64,000 nt of DNA from Methylocystis sp. L43 (GCF_015709525.1 NZ_JADNRA010000033.1:1-64000), one strand, 5' to 3'; shown: positions 26,243-35,952, counted from the stretch's first letter. Made by a program: numbers and translations. The notes: generated from the sequence alone by a model not told the origin.

Positions 26243-26590
26243 ATGAGCGACGAGAACGACGACGACGCGGAAGACGCGGAGCGCGCGGCGCTCAACGCGC
26301 GGCTTCAAAAGCTCAACGCGGCCTTGCGCAAGGTCGATGAAGAGCAGGCCGCCGCCGAAGCGGCGCCGCGGACGGAGCGCAAGGGCTTCACGCGCGCCAT
26401 GCGCGTCGGCCTCAACGCTTTCTCCGAATTCGTCGGGGCGGTGTTGGTCAGCGCCTTTATCGGCTGGCAGGCAGATCAGTGGCTTGGCACGACGCCGTGG
26501 CTTCTGATCGTGATGCTCGGACTGGGCGTCGCGGCGGGGTTTTGGAATGTCTATCGCGTGGCGAAGCCGAAAGCGCCGGGCGAGGAGTAG
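26243..26590 (+). CDS. atpI: F0F1 ATP synthase accessory protein AtpI
   Basis: A 115-residue assembly factor of the ATP synthase c ring. An acidic, coiled-coil-like N-terminus (about 1-55) precedes two transmembrane helices (about 65-83 and 90-106) with the GWQADQWLGTTPW loop, typical of alphaproteobacterial AtpI. First gene of the I-a-c-b'-b cluster. The stop TAG at 26588-26590 is shared with the start of a dispersed repeat. Confidence 0.9.
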   Translation: MSDENDDDAEDAERAALNARLQKLNAALRKVDEEQAAAEAAPRTERKGFTRAMRVGLNAFSEFVGAVLVSAFIGWQADQWLGTTPWLLIVMLGLGVAAGFWNVYRVAKPKAPGEE

Positions 26591-26676
26591 AGCAGGTTCG
26601 ATGAGAACCTGCTCCGACGTTTTGATTTTGAGAGATTCCTATCGATCACATGATTCGATGTGATCGGGAGGCGCTC
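26590..26676 (-). repeat. Dispersed MITE-like repeat, family A (copy 4, short)
   Basis: GAGCAGGTTCGATGAGAACCTGCTC at one end and GGAGGCGCTC at the other, with TA on both sides. It contains CTATCGATCACATGATTCGATGTGATCG. The TA plus first G form the stop codon of atpI. It separates atpI from atpB within the operon. Confidence 0.8.
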
Positions 26677-26739
26677 TAGGGAACACGAAGGCGCGTCCTA
26701 GCGCCAAGCGGGGCCGGGCGGCGACGCCCGGAAAAAGCG

Positions 26740-27507
26740 ATGAATCCGGAAGAAGCAGCCGCAAAGCCCAATCCCATCGAGCAGTTCGAACTGCATCGAC
26801 TGTGGCCCTTCGAGATCAACGGCGTCGAGACGTCCTTCACCAACGCCTCGCTGTTCATGTTGCTCGCCGCGCTCGGCGTCGTCGCGCTGATGATCCTCGC
26901 GACCTCCAAGAAGGCGATCGTGCCCGGCCGCGTGCAGGCCATGGCAGAGATGCTCTATGAATTCGTCGCCGGCATGGTGCGTCAGACCGCCGGGACGGAA
27001 GGGATGAAGTTCTTTCCCTTCGTCTTCACGCTTTTCGCCTTCATTCTCATCGCCAATCTGATCGGGCTTGTTCCCTACAGCTATTCGGTGACGAGCCAGA
27101 TCGTCGTCACCTTCGCCTTCGCGATCGTGGTGATCACGCTCGTGGTCGTTTACGGCCTCTATCGCCACGGCTTCGGCTTCCTCAACCTTTTCGTGCCCCA
27201 TGGCGTGCCGCTGCCCGTGCTCGTCGTGCTGGTGCCGATCGAGATCATCTCCTTCCTCTCGCGGCCGGTGTCGCTTTCCGTCCGTCTCTTCGCCAATATC
27301 CTCGCCGGCCACATCACCCTCGCCGTGTTCGGCGGCTTCGTGGTGATGCTGCTCGGGGCCGGCGTCTGGGCGGCGCTCGCGCCCGTGCCGATCCTGGCGA
27401 TCGTCGCGCTCTATGCGCTCGAGCTGCTCGTCGCCTGTCTGCAGGCGTTCGTCTTCAGCGTTCTCACATGCGTCTATCTGAACGACGCAATTCACCCGGG
27501 CCACTGA
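26740..27507 (+). CDS. atpB: ATP synthase F0 subunit a
   Basis: The 255-residue proton-channel subunit with about six membrane helices. The essential arginine lies in SRPVSLSVRLFANILAGH (helix 4), and the C-terminal helices end LTCVYLNDAIHPGH. It works with the c ring to couple proton flow to rotation. Next gene atpE follows after 45 bases. Confidence 0.97.
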   Translation: MNPEEAAAKPNPIEQFELHRLWPFEINGVETSFTNASLFMLLAALGVVALMILATSKKAIVPGRVQAMAEMLYEFVAGMVRQTAGTEGMKFFPFVFTLFAFILIANLIGLVPYSYSVTSQIVVTFAFAIVVITLVVVYGLYRHGFGFLNLFVPHGVPLPVLVVLVPIEIISFLSRPVSLSVRLFANILAGHITLAVFGGFVVMLLGAGVWAALAPVPILAIVALYALELLVACLQAFVFSVLTCVYLNDAIHPGH

Positions 27508-27552
27508 TAAAAATCGAACAATAAACGTCGCCCCATTCAGCAGGAGAAAGAT

Positions 27553-27774
27553 ATGTCAGAAATGCAACTCGTCGGCGCCGGACTGGCGGCGATCGGCACC
27601 GGCGCTGCGGCGATCGGCGTCGGCATTATTTTCGGCAATTTCGTCAACGGCGCCCTGCGCAACCCGTCGGCGGCCGCTTCCCAGTTCACCAACGCCATCA
27701 TCGGCGCGGCGCTTGCCGAAGGCCTGGGCATCTTCGCCTTTCTGATCGCCATCCTGCTCTTCCTGAAGCAGTGA
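27553..27774 (+). CDS. atpE: ATP synthase F0 subunit c
   Basis: The 73-residue proteolipid hairpin. Helix 1 has the glycine-rich [18 protein letters not shown] packing motif, the polar loop is RNPSA, and the proton-binding carboxylate is Glu56 in [11 protein letters not shown]. An AGGAGAAAG ribosome-binding site is strong, as expected for a subunit made in many copies. Confidence 0.97.
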   Translation: MSEMQLVGAGLAAIGTGAAAIGVGIIFGNFVNGALRNPSAAASQFTNAIIGAALAEGLGIFAFLIAILLFLKQ

Positions 27775-27857
27775 CGTTTCGCGTCCGGCCTTGCGGCCGG
27801 GCGCATTTTCTCATGCGCCGCGCGGCCGCCGCGCGGCCCTTGTCCGAGACTTGGATC

Positions 27858-28433
27858 ATGTCCATGGCGATCATCTCTTCCGCTTTCGCCGCTGAGGGCG
27901 AGCAGACGACGCACGAGACCGTCGGCGCCGGCGAGGCGCATCATGAGGGCGTCTTTCCGCCCTTCCAGACCGAAAATTTCGCGCCGCAGATCTTCTGGCT
28001 CGTGGTGATTTTCGGACTGCTCTACGTGCTGATGTCGCGCATCGCGCTTCCGCGCGTCGGCGGCATCATCGAGAACCGGGGCGCCAAGATCGCTTCAGAT
28101 CTCGGCGCCGCGCGCGAGATGCAGTCGAAGGCGCAGGCCGCCGCCGCCGCGAATGATGAAAACCTTCGTCGCCGCCGTGACGAGGCGCAAGGCATCGGCC
28201 GCGAGGCGCAGCACAAGATCGCCGCTGAGACCGCAAGGCAGCGCGCGCTCGCCGAATCGCAGGCCGCGGAGAAGATCCGCGCCGCCGACGAGCGCATCGC
28301 GAGCGCAAAGACGCAGGCCTTGGCCAATGTCGAGCAGATCGCCGTCGACGCCGCCGCCTCCATCGTCGAGAAGCTGACCGGCGCTAAAATCGACCAGGCC
28401 GCGCTCGCCAAGCACGCGACATCGTCGAACTGA
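27858..28433 (+). CDS. atpF': ATP synthase F0 subunit b' (second b-type subunit)
   Basis: A 191-residue peripheral-stalk subunit. One N-terminal membrane helix (IFWLVVIFGLLYVLM) is followed by a long Ala/Glu/Arg coiled coil. The His-rich acidic N-terminal extension is usual for b' in Alphaproteobacteria. I chose the ATG at 27858; the frame is open back to 27771, with another ATG at 27813. It pairs with subunit b encoded next. Confidence 0.92.
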   Translation: MSMAIISSAFAAEGEQTTHETVGAGEAHHEGVFPPFQTENFAPQIFWLVVIFGLLYVLMSRIALPRVGGIIENRGAKIASDLGAAREMQSKAQAAAAANDENLRRRRDEAQGIGREAQHKIAAETARQRALAESQAAEKIRAADERIASAKTQALANVEQIAVDAAASIVEKLTGAKIDQAALAKHATSSN

Positions 28434-28444
28434 GGAGAGGCTCA

Positions 28445-28924
28445 ATGCATTTCGACGCGGAATTCTACGTCGCCGTCGGCTTCACGATCTTCGTTCTCGT
28501 GATGGTTTGGGTCGGCGCACACTCGAAGTTCGCCGCCTTCATCGATGCGCGCATCAACCGCATCAAGGGCGAACTCGCCGAAGCCGAACGCCTGCGCAAC
28601 GAAGCGGAGGCGCTCCTCGCGTCCTTCGAACAGAAGCGGGCGGAAGCGGAAGCCGAAGCCAAAGCCATCGTCGCGCAGGCGAAGGAAGAGGCCGAATTGA
28701 TCGCCGCCGAGGGGCGTCGTCGGCTCGGCGAATTCATGGACCGCAGCGTCAAGCAGGTCGAGCAGAAGATCGCTCAGGCGGAGGCGCAGGCCTCGGCGGA
28801 AGTGCGCGCCGCCGCCGCGGACGCCGCGGTCAGGATCGCCGAGCGTGCGCTCTCGACTGGCGCGGGCGCTGGCAAGGATTTCGTCGGCGACGGCATCAAG
28901 GAACTGAAGTCGCTCGCACACTGA
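28445..28924 (+). CDS. atpF: ATP synthase F0 subunit b
   Basis: A 159-residue stalk subunit with an N-terminal membrane helix (FYVAVGFTIFVLVMVWVGA) and a long coiled coil. GAGGAGAGGCTCA precedes the ATG and lies over the end of the b' gene's spacer. Last gene of the F0 cluster; the F1 genes are elsewhere, as is usual for this class. Confidence 0.95.
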   Translation: MHFDAEFYVAVGFTIFVLVMVWVGAHSKFAAFIDARINRIKGELAEAERLRNEAEALLASFEQKRAEAEAEAKAIVAQAKEEAELIAAEGRRRLGEFMDRSVKQVEQKIAQAEAQASAEVRAAAADAAVRIAERALSTGAGAGKDFVGDGIKELKSLAH

Positions 28925-28940
28925 TGAGACGGGCGGCATA

Positions 28941-29050
28941 GAGCGCTTATCGATCGCATGGCATCATGTGGTCGATAAGCCATCGCTCAAAATCAAATGC
29001 TTGAGCAGGTTCTTATCGAAAAGCACTTTGAACTATTTCGGAGCCTGCTC
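28941..29050 (+). repeat. Dispersed MITE-like repeat, family A (copy 5)
   Basis: TA-GAGCGCTTATCGATCGCATG to GGAGCCTGCTC-TA, 110 bp, with the same two hairpins in slightly decayed form. It fills the gap between atpF and the convergent gene at 29050, whose TAG stop is made from the flanking TA and the last base of the repeat. Confidence 0.85.
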
Positions 29051-29700
29051 TAGCCGCCCTTGCGCTTTTTCTCGGCCGCGGGCTTTTCTGCGCCCTGGGT
29101 AAAGCCGACCAGAATTTCGTAATCGTCCTGGGCGCGCGGGCTCATGAGAGGCACCGTGAACGGATCGGCGACGACTTGAAATTCGCCCCGCGTTCCGCCT
29201 TTTGGGATTGAGGCGCTAACGCGATAGGTCTTTGAGGCGACGAGCGTATCGTCTTTCAGACGGCGAATCGCCACCCGCAGATTGGCGCCAAAGGCGCCAG
29301 GTTGACCGAGCGCGCCGAGCACGGCGGAGCCTTCGAGGCCCACTCTGATCGTCAGACGGTCGCCGTCGACCACGCATTCGCGCGCCGTCTCGCCAAGCGA
29401 AAGCTGATAGCGCACATTGGCGCCGTCGGCGTCCGGCGGCGAGCGCAGCATGGCCGCGCCGCTTTCGACGAAGACTTCGGGACAATCGGGCGTTGCGCCG
29501 GGCGGCGCCGGCTGCCCCTCTTTTTGTTCCTCGCCGCCGAAGATGCTCGGCACGCGAAGCCTCGGCAGTTCGAAGGCCGCCGCCACGGGCGTGAGCGCGA
29601 TCGATGCTGAAACAGCAATGGCCAGGCGACTCTGCGCAGCTCTAGAGGGCTTGCCCACCGGGCGTTTCGAGCAAACGTTACGGCAGCTTTGCGAATCCAT
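29050..29700 (-). CDS. Exported hypothetical protein
   Basis: A 216-residue protein with a hydrophobic export signal at about 25-43 (LAIAVSASIALTPVAAAF), then a mature domain with two cysteines (CPEVFVES and ARECVVDG) and a Lys-rich tail. I do not recognise the family. It overlaps the 3' end of ialB by 23 bases and so is probably co-transcribed with it. Its stop codon comes from the adjacent dispersed repeat. Confidence 0.65.
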   Translation of the reverse strand: MDSQSCRNVCSKRPVGKPSRAAQSRLAIAVSASIALTPVAAAFELPRLRVPSIFGGEEQKEGQPAPPGATPDCPEVFVESGAAMLRSPPDADGANVRYQLSLGETARECVVDGDRLTIRVGLEGSAVLGALGQPGAFGANLRVAIRRLKDDTLVASKTYRVSASIPKGGTRGEFQVVADPFTVPLMSPRAQDDYEILVGFTQGAEKPAAEKKRKGG

Positions 29701-30214
29701 CCTTGAATCCCTGCAGAGTCAGCGGCAGTCCTATGCCTTCTTCCGGAACCTGGTGAATGATGAAGGTCGCGGTCTTGCCGCTCTTCAGCTGATCGATGAG
29801 CTTGTCGTCCATCATCACCTCGGCGACGCAGCCCGTCGGCAGACATTTAACGAAGCCGGCGCGGCCGACGTCGGTTTGGTCGATTTTCAAGCCGAGACCG
29901 CTGGGCAGGAGCACGCCGAGCGGGGCGATCACACGCAGCAGACGGCTCTTGCCGTCGCTCGTCTTCAAGACGATGACGACGAGGTTGACGTTGCTCTTAT
30001 CCTCGGCGACGACGCTTTGGATCAGCGCGCATTGTTCCGCCGACGCGCCCGCGGGTTTCTCGCAGCGTAATTCCCAATCGCCGAATTTGGCCTTGGCGGG
30101 GCCGCCTTGCGCATGGCTGGCGTTGACGCCCACGGCGAGCAAGAGCAATGAGGCCGCCGCCGCGACCTGATGTCGCAACAGGCGAGGCGTTTTCGCAGCG
30201 CGCAAGGGCTTCAT
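29678..30214 (-). CDS. Invasion-associated locus B (IalB) family protein
   Basis: A 178-residue exported protein. The signal peptide ends near SHAQG; the mature part has FGDWELRCEKP, the typical IalB opening, and the conserved Cys pair in KCLPTGCVAEV. IalB of Bartonella aids erythrocyte invasion, but the family is widespread in free-living Rhizobiales and its general role is unknown. The ATG at 30214 has TAGGAG 6 bases upstream and is preferred to 30250. Confidence 0.88.
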   Translation of the reverse strand: MKPLRAAKTPRLLRHQVAAAASLLLLAVGVNASHAQGGPAKAKFGDWELRCEKPAGASAEQCALIQSVVAEDKSNVNLVVIVLKTSDGKSRLLRVIAPLGVLLPSGLGLKIDQTDVGRAGFVKCLPTGCVAEVMMDDKLIDQLKSGKTATFIIHQVPEEGIGLPLTLQGFKDGFAKLP

Positions 30215-30541
30215 GATGGCTCCTAGCGGACGGCGCCGTTGCCGTTCCAATTTCGTGACGCAGGGAAAGTGGCCGATCGCCGCGGGCCGTCCAGCGCGAC
30301 ATGCCGTTGCCTATCAAATGGACTTCAACTGTCAAGGTCGTCGGCGTTCGCGCCGCATTGTTTGGCAATCGCTTTGACGCGACGATTTGTCTGTCGAATC
30401 TGGCGTTGCAACAATTGCGCGGACCGACGGTTTGTGATTGAACCGGCCGACTACCGAGCGGGGCGGGCTTTGGGCGGGCTGCGCGCGGAAATCACAAAAA
30501 GAACAACGACTGTCTGGCGAAGGGTTCGAAAGGCGGCTTTA
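30215..30541. other. Divergent intergenic region between ialB and ctaC
   Basis: This 327-base gap should hold the promoters of both ialB and the oxidase cluster. I cannot pick a convincing -35/-10 pair, and the plus-strand frame open through it does not look coding. No repeat copy is present. Confidence 0.4.
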
Positions 30542-31405
30542 ATGTTTAACGTCAATCGACAGATGCTGACGCGTGGCGCATTGGCGGCCGCCGTGGCGAT
30601 TCCCGCGACTTTGTTCGCCGGCTTCGCCCTCGCACAAGTTGAAGGGCAGCCCACCCCGGGCGGCCTCGGCCTGCCGAACATGGTGACGCCGGTCGGCCTG
30701 GGCACTCAGCAATTCTACAACATGGTGCTGATGCCGATCATTTCGTTCATCGCGCTCTTCGTTCTGGGCTTGCTGGTCTATGTCAGCTATCGCTTCAACG
30801 AGCAGAAGAACCCGATTCCCTCGAAGCTGACGCACAACACGCCGCTCGAAATCGTCTGGACCTTGATCCCGGTCCTGATCCTTCTGTTCATCTCAGTTCC
30901 GTCGCTGCGACTGCTGGCGGAGCAGGTTGAGGTGCCGGAGGCGTCCGTCACGATCAAAGTGACCGGCAACCAGTGGTATTGGTCCTATAAGTATCCGGAA
31001 GATCAGGGCGGCGGCTTTGGCTTCGATCAGATGCTGAAGCCGGAATCCGAACTCCAGCCCGGCGATCTTCGTCTGCTGTCCGTCGACAATGAGGCGGTTG
31101 TGCCGGTCAATGAGGTCATCGCCGTGCACATCACGTCGAATGACGTCATCCACGCGTTCGGCGTGCCTTCGTTCGGCGTTCGCATGGACGCAATTCCCGG
31201 TCGTTTGAATCAGACTTGGTTCAAGATCGAGAAGGAAGGCGTCTACTACGGCCAGTGCTTCTTCATCTGCGGCAAGGACCACGCCTATATGCCGATCGTG
31301 ATCCGCGCGGTCAGCCGCGAGAAATACAATGAGTGGCTTGCCGAGGCGAAGCAGAAGTTCGCCAGCGCCGATTCGCGGGTGCGAGTCGCCGCCGAGAGCC
31401 ACTGA
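30542..31405 (+). CDS. ctaC: Cytochrome c oxidase subunit II (CuA subunit)
   Basis: A 287-residue subunit that takes electrons from cytochrome c. Signal/anchor helix at about 12-32, two membrane helices (about 62-82, 103-125), then the cupredoxin domain. NQWYWSYKYP is the electron-entry aromatic motif; CuA ligands are His204, Cys239, Cys243, His247 and Met250. The binding loop reads CFFICGKDHAYMP, so the usual Glu between the cysteines is Phe241. First gene of the cta cluster. Confidence 0.95.
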   Translation: MFNVNRQMLTRGALAAAVAIPATLFAGFALAQVEGQPTPGGLGLPNMVTPVGLGTQQFYNMVLMPIISFIALFVLGLLVYVSYRFNEQKNPIPSKLTHNTPLEIVWTLIPVLILLFISVPSLRLLAEQVEVPEASVTIKVTGNQWYWSYKYPEDQGGGFGFDQMLKPESELQPGDLRLLSVDNEAVVPVNEVIAVHITSNDVIHAFGVPSFGVRMDAIPGRLNQTWFKIEKEGVYYGQCFFICGKDHAYMPIVIRAVSREKYNEWLAEAKQKFASADSRVRVAAESH

Positions 31406-31454
31406 ATAGCCGCTGAAACGAGACGCAACGGAACACACTAGTTTTCTAAGGAAC

Positions 31455-33122
31455 ATGACGATGGCGAGTTCGACGATGGCCGGGGCGCATGATCATCCGA
31501 GGGGTTTGCGCCGCTTCCTCTTCTCCACCAACCACAAAGACATCGGCACGCTCTACATCATCCTCGGCTCGGTCGGCGGCGTCATCGGCTTCCTGCTGTC
31601 GCTCGGCATGCGGCTCGAGCTGGCGTATCCCGGCGTGCAGATTTTTCCGGGTCTCGCGGAAGCGCTCCAGGGTGCCGATCCGTCGATGGCGCTGGATGCG
31701 GGCAAGAACCTCTACAACGTATTCATCACGGTCCATGGCGTGCTCATGATCTTCTTCATGGCCATGCCGATCCTCATCGGCGGCTTCGGCAACTGGTTCG
31801 TGCCGATCATGATCGGAGCGCCGGACATGGCCTTTCCGCGCCTCAACAACATCTCGTTCTGGCTGCTCTTCTCCTCGCTCGTGCTCGCCGTCATTTCGAT
31901 GTTCGTCGAAGGCGCGCCGGGCATGAAGGGCTTCGGCGGCGGCTGGACCTTCTATCCGCCGCTCTCGTCGAACACCGGCTCGCCTGGCCCGGCGATGGAT
32001 TTCGTGATTCTGGCGCTGCATCTCGCCGGCGCTTCGTCGATCCTCGGCGCGATCAACTTCATCACGACGATCTTCAACATGCGCGCGCCCGGCATGACGC
32101 TGCACAAGATGCCGCTGTTCGTGTGGTCGATCCTCGTGACCGCCTTCCTGCTGCTGCTCGTGCTGCCGGTGCTTGCGGGTTGCGTGACGATGCTGCTCAC
32201 CGACCGTAACTTCGGCACGATGTTCTATGACCCAGCGGGCGGCGGCGATCCGCTGCTGTTCCAGCATCTGCTGTGGTTCTTCGGCCATCCGGAAGTCTAC
32301 ATCGTCATTCTTCCCGGCTTCGGCATCATCAGCCAGATCGTGTCGACCTTCTCGAAGAAGCCGGTGTTCGGCTATCTCGGCATGGCCTATGCGATGGTCA
32401 GCATCGGCGTGCTCGGCAGCATCGTGTGGGCGCACCACATGTATACGGTCGGCCTGTCGCTCAATGCGCAGCGCTACTTCACGCTGGCGACCATGGTGAT
32501 CGCGGTCCCGACCGGCATCAAGATCTTCTCCTGGATCGCGACGATGTGGGGCGGGTCGATCTCGTTCCGCGCGCCGATGGTCTGGGCGATCGGCTTCATC
32601 TTCGTGTTCACGATGGGCGGCATCACCGGCGTCGTGCTCGCCAACGCCAGCGCCGACAAGCAGTTCCACGAGGGCTACTATGTCGTCGCCCACTTCCACT
32701 ACACGCTGTCGCTCGGCGCGGTCTTCGCGCTCTATGCGGGGTTCTATTATTGGTTCCCCAAAATGACCGGCTACATGTATTCGGAAACTCTGGCCAAGGC
32801 GAACTTCTGGCTGCTGTTCATCGGCGTCAACATCGTGTTCTTCCCCCAGCACTTCCTCGGACTGGGCGGGATGCCGCGCCGCTACATCGACTATCCGGAC
32901 GCTTACGCGCTGTGGAATCTGGTGTCGTCTTCCGGCATGATCTTCGTCACGCTCTCGCTGATCGTCTGGTTCTACGCGATCATTGAGGCCTTCATGAAGA
33001 AGCGGCTGGCCGGCGCCAATCCTTGGGGCGTGGGCGCAACGACGCTGGAATGGACTCTGTCTTCGCCGCCGCCGTTCCACCAGTTCCAGGTTCTGCCGCG
33101 TATCACCGGGACGGCGCGGTAA
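31455..33122 (+). CDS. ctaD: Cytochrome c oxidase subunit I
   Basis: The 555-residue catalytic subunit with 12 membrane helices, binding haem a and the haem a3-CuB centre. GHPEVY with its D-channel Glu and cross-linked Tyr marks the A1 type; WAHHMYTVG holds CuB ligands; [10 protein letters not shown] holds the haem ligands. It reduces O2 to water and pumps protons. Follows ctaC after 49 bases with AAGGAAC upstream. Confidence 0.97.
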   Translation: MTMASSTMAGAHDHPRGLRRFLFSTNHKDIGTLYIILGSVGGVIGFLLSLGMRLELAYPGVQIFPGLAEALQGADPSMALDAGKNLYNVFITVHGVLMIFFMAMPILIGGFGNWFVPIMIGAPDMAFPRLNNISFWLLFSSLVLAVISMFVEGAPGMKGFGGGWTFYPPLSSNTGSPGPAMDFVILALHLAGASSILGAINFITTIFNMRAPGMTLHKMPLFVWSILVTAFLLLLVLPVLAGCVTMLLTDRNFGTMFYDPAGGGDPLLFQHLLWFFGHPEVYIVILPGFGIISQIVSTFSKKPVFGYLGMAYAMVSIGVLGSIVWAHHMYTVGLSLNAQRYFTLATMVIAVPTGIKIFSWIATMWGGSISFRAPMVWAIGFIFVFTMGGITGVVLANASADKQFHEGYYVVAHFHYTLSLGAVFALYAGFYYWFPKMTGYMYSETLAKANFWLLFIGVNIVFFPQHFLGLGGMPRRYIDYPDAYALWNLVSSSGMIFVTLSLIVWFYAIIEAFMKKRLAGANPWGVGATTLEWTLSSPPPFHQFQVLPRITGTAR

Positions 33123-33234
33123 CGAAACGAGGCGTCGGCGCGAAGAACTCGCGCCGACGATGCATGCCGGCGCCGGCGAGCATGACGCGGCTCTCTGCGC
33201 CCGCCTCCGCGGCTAAGGTTCTGAGTAAAACGCC

Positions 33235-34167
33235 ATGAGCGACGCATCCTATCTGCATGACGAACCGGCTCCGCGCATCTCGGTCGCGTCGCCGTCGGAC
33301 TATTTCGCGCTTCTCAAGCCGCGCGTCATGTCGCTTGTGGTGTTCACCGCGCTCGCTGGCCTGTTGCTCGCCCCGACGCCGCCGCATCCGCTGATCGGCT
33401 TTGCCTCGCTCCTGGCGATCGCCGTCGGCGCCGGCGCCTCCGGCGCGCTCAACATGTGGTACGACGCCGACGTCGACGCGCTGATGACGCGCACGCGCAA
33501 GCGCCCGATCCCGGCCGGACGGCTCGATCCCGAGGCGGCGCTTGGTTTTGGTCTCGTGCTGGCGACGCTGTCGGTCTTTACGCTCGGCTATGTCGCGAAC
33601 TGGTTCGCCGCCGCGCTGCTCGCCTTCACCATCTTCTTCTATGTCGTGATCTATACGATGTTGCTGAAGCGCTGGACGCCGATGAACATCGTCATCGGCG
33701 GCGCCGCCGGCGCGCTTCCGCCGATGGTCGGTTTTGCCGCCGCGACGGGCGAGATCAATCTCGCGAGCGTCGTGCTCTTTGCGATCATCTTCATGTGGAC
33801 GCCGCCGCACTTCTGGTCGCTCGCGTTGCTGAGAAGCGAGGACTACGCCCGCGCCGGCGTGCCGATGCTGCCCAATGTCGCCGGCGAAGACCGCACGCGT
33901 CTCGAAATCCTGATCTATGCGCTGGCGCTCGCGCCGCTTGGCGTTGCGCCATGGCTGCTGGGTTTCGCCTCGCTCGCCTACGGCCTCGTCTCGATCGGCT
34001 GCGGGATCGCGCTCGTCGGCATGGCTGCGGCAGTGTTCAAGCAGCGCGAAGGCGACGCCGCCCGTCTGGCCGCCCGCCGGATGTTTTTGTTCTCGATCCT
34101 CTATCTATTCCTGCTGTTCCTGGTCCTCGTCGTCGAGCAGACGGCGCATATCTTTGCGCTGATCTAG
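33235..34167 (+). CDS. ctaB: Protohaem IX farnesyltransferase (haem O synthase)
   Basis: A 310-residue UbiA-type prenyltransferase with about nine membrane helices. Asp-rich motifs are [15 protein letters not shown] (N-x3-D-x3-D) and the [18 protein letters not shown] loop; [10 protein letters not shown] is typical of CtaB. It makes haem O, precursor of the haem A needed by CtaD. Start ATG 33235. Confidence 0.95.
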   Translation: MSDASYLHDEPAPRISVASPSDYFALLKPRVMSLVVFTALAGLLLAPTPPHPLIGFASLLAIAVGAGASGALNMWYDADVDALMTRTRKRPIPAGRLDPEAALGFGLVLATLSVFTLGYVANWFAAALLAFTIFFYVVIYTMLLKRWTPMNIVIGGAAGALPPMVGFAAATGEINLASVVLFAIIFMWTPPHFWSLALLRSEDYARAGVPMLPNVAGEDRTRLEILIYALALAPLGVAPWLLGFASLAYGLVSIGCGIALVGMAAAVFKQREGDAARLAARRMFLFSILYLFLLFLVLVVEQTAHIFALI

Positions 34168-34212
34168 GCGGCCAAGCGAATGGTGAGCGAAATGATCGAT
34201 GCAGGAGACAAG

Positions 34213-34389
34213 ATGAAAGAGCGCGCCAGTCTATTCGACCGGCCAGGGGTCGTTCTGACCGAAGAGCAGGCGCGCAGCCGTCGGGCGCGCAACGTCGCGA
34301 TCGGCGTGACGATCGCGCTCCTCGCTGTGCTGTTCTACGCCGTCACGCTGGTGAAGTTTGGCGCGGCCATCGTCAACCGGACGATCTGA
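34213..34389 (+). CDS. Small CoxF-like membrane protein of the oxidase cluster
   Basis: A 58-residue protein with a cytoplasmic N-terminus containing LTEEQARSRRARN and one membrane helix (VAIGVTIALLAVLFYAVTL). A small protein of this kind lies between ctaB and ctaG in many Alphaproteobacteria (CoxF). I chose the ATG at 34213, which has AGGAG 6 bases upstream, over 34180. Probably an oxidase assembly or accessory factor. Confidence 0.75.
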   Translation: MKERASLFDRPGVVLTEEQARSRRARNVAIGVTIALLAVLFYAVTLVKFGAAIVNRTI

Positions 34390-34391
34390 CT

Positions 34392-34985
34392 ATGGGCGAG
34401 CCCACACCTCGTTCACGCAAACGCCCGCAGATGATCGCGGCGGCGCTGGTCGTGGGCACGGCGGCGATGCTCGGCCTGTCTTTCGCTTCGGCTCCGCTTT
34501 ATCGGGCCTTTTGCGCGGCGACTGGCTTTGGCGGCACGCCGAGGACCGATCTCGCCGGCGCGCCGTCCCCCGGCGAGCGCGTGCTCACCGTGCGCTTCGA
34601 CGCCAACGTCGCCCGCGATCTGCCGTGGCGCTTCGAGCCCGAGGTCGCCAAGATCTCCTTGCGCACCGGCGAGACGAAAACCGTTTATTACAAGGTCGCG
34701 AATCTTTCTGATCGCGAGACCAGCGGCCAGGCGGCTTACAATGTCACGCCCGGCCAGGCCGGCGCCTTTTTCGTCAAGGTCGCCTGCTTCTGCTTCGAGG
34801 AGAAGCGGCTCGGACCACACGAGGCCGAGGAATGGCCGGTGGTTTTCTATCTCGATCCCGCTCTTGAGCGTGAAGAAGGCATGCGCGGCGTTCGCGAGAT
34901 CACGCTGTCCTACACGTTCTTCGCCATCAAGGATTCGCCTGCGGCGAAGACGAGCGAGACGGCGACCGGAAAGCCGAAGGGTTGA
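34392..34985 (+). CDS. ctaG: Cytochrome c oxidase assembly protein CtaG (Cox11)
   Basis: A 197-residue copper chaperone that delivers copper to the CuB site of subunit I. One N-terminal membrane anchor (about 13-30) ends in APLYRAFC; the periplasmic Ig-like domain carries the copper-binding CFCFEE motif. Starts 2 bases after the previous stop, so translational coupling is likely. Confidence 0.94.
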   Translation: MGEPTPRSRKRPQMIAAALVVGTAAMLGLSFASAPLYRAFCAATGFGGTPRTDLAGAPSPGERVLTVRFDANVARDLPWRFEPEVAKISLRTGETKTVYYKVANLSDRETSGQAAYNVTPGQAGAFFVKVACFCFEEKRLGPHEAEEWPVVFYLDPALEREEGMRGVREITLSYTFFAIKDSPAAKTSETATGKPKG

Positions 34986-35061
34986 CGGCGCCGCGCGACT
35001 TGGCCGCGCGGCAAACTAGGGGACTGGCCGGTAGCGCCGGCCGATGACAAGGAAGAGCAAG

Positions 35062-35952
35062 ATGGCGGACGGACACGCGAAACCCGAACACGACTATCAT
35101 CTGGTCGATCCGAGTCCGTGGCCGATTGTGGGCGCGCTCGCCGCGCTCATCACGGCGATCGGCGCGGTCATGTGGATGGCGCAGCACAAGGGCGCGCCGA
35201 TCGGCGGCATGACCTTCGGCGGGACCATGTTCTTCGTCGGCATGGGCGGCATTCTGCTCGTGATGTACGCGTGGTGGAGCGACATCATCCACGAAGCGAG
35301 CGTCGGCGGATTCCACTCGCCGGTCGTGCGGCTGCATCATCGCTACGGCATGATCCTGTTCATCTTCTCGGAGGTGATGTTCTTCGTCGCCTGGTTCTGG
35401 GCGTTCTTCAATTCCGCGCTTTTCCCTGCCGATGCGGCGCAGGTCCTGCGCACCGAATTGTTCCAGGGCGTCTGGCCGCCCAAGGGCATGGAAGTGCTCA
35501 GCCCCTGGAAGCTGCCGCTGCTCAATACGCTCATTCTGCTCAGCTCCGGCGCGGCTCTGACCTGGGCGCATCACGGCCTTCTGGAAAACAAGCGCGACGT
35601 GTTGAAGAAGGGCTTGATCGCGACGATCGCTCTTGGCCTGCTGTTCACGACGATTCAGGCCTATGAATATCTCCACGCGCCCTTCGCCTTCGCCTTCGAT
35701 CCGGCAAAGCCGGCGGCGACGAATTACGGCTCGACCTTTTTCATGGCGACCGGCTTCCACGGTTTCCACGTGATCGTCGGCACGATCTTTCTGATCGTGT
35801 GCCTGCTGCGCGTCTTTAAGGGCGCCTTCACGCCGGACCAGCATTTGGGCTTTGAATTCGCCGCCTGGTATTGGCACTTCGTCGACGTCGTCTGGCTGTT
35901 TCTGTTCGCCTGCATTTACGTGTGGGGGAACTGGGGCGGGACAATGGAATAG
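35062..35952 (+). CDS. ctaE: Cytochrome c oxidase subunit III
   Basis: A 296-residue subunit with seven membrane helices. GMILFIFSEVMFFVAWFWA, TWAHHGLLENKR, FMATGFHGFHVIVG and AAWYWHFVDVVWLFLF are the family signatures. It stabilises proton uptake in the aa3 oxidase. The ATG at 35062 has AAGGAAG upstream; an earlier in-frame ATG at 35044 has none. Confidence 0.95.
   Translation: MADGHAKPEHDYHLVDPSPWPIVGALAALITAIGAVMWMAQHKGAPIGGMTFGGTMFFVGMGGILLVMYAWWSDIIHEASVGGFHSPVVRLHHRYGMILFIFSEVMFFVAWFWAFFNSALFPADAAQVLRTELFQGVWPPKGMEVLSPWKLPLLNTLILLSSGAALTWAHHGLLENKRDVLKKGLIATIALGLLFTTIQAYEYLHAPFAFAFDPAKPAATNYGSTFFMATGFHGFHVIVGTIFLIVCLLRVFKGAFTPDQHLGFEFAAWYWHFVDVVWLFLFACIYVWGNWGGTME

Noticed and set aside
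31446-33080. Minus-strand frame of 544 codons opposite ctaD
   Set aside because: His/Arg/Glu-rich antisense shadow of cytochrome oxidase subunit I.
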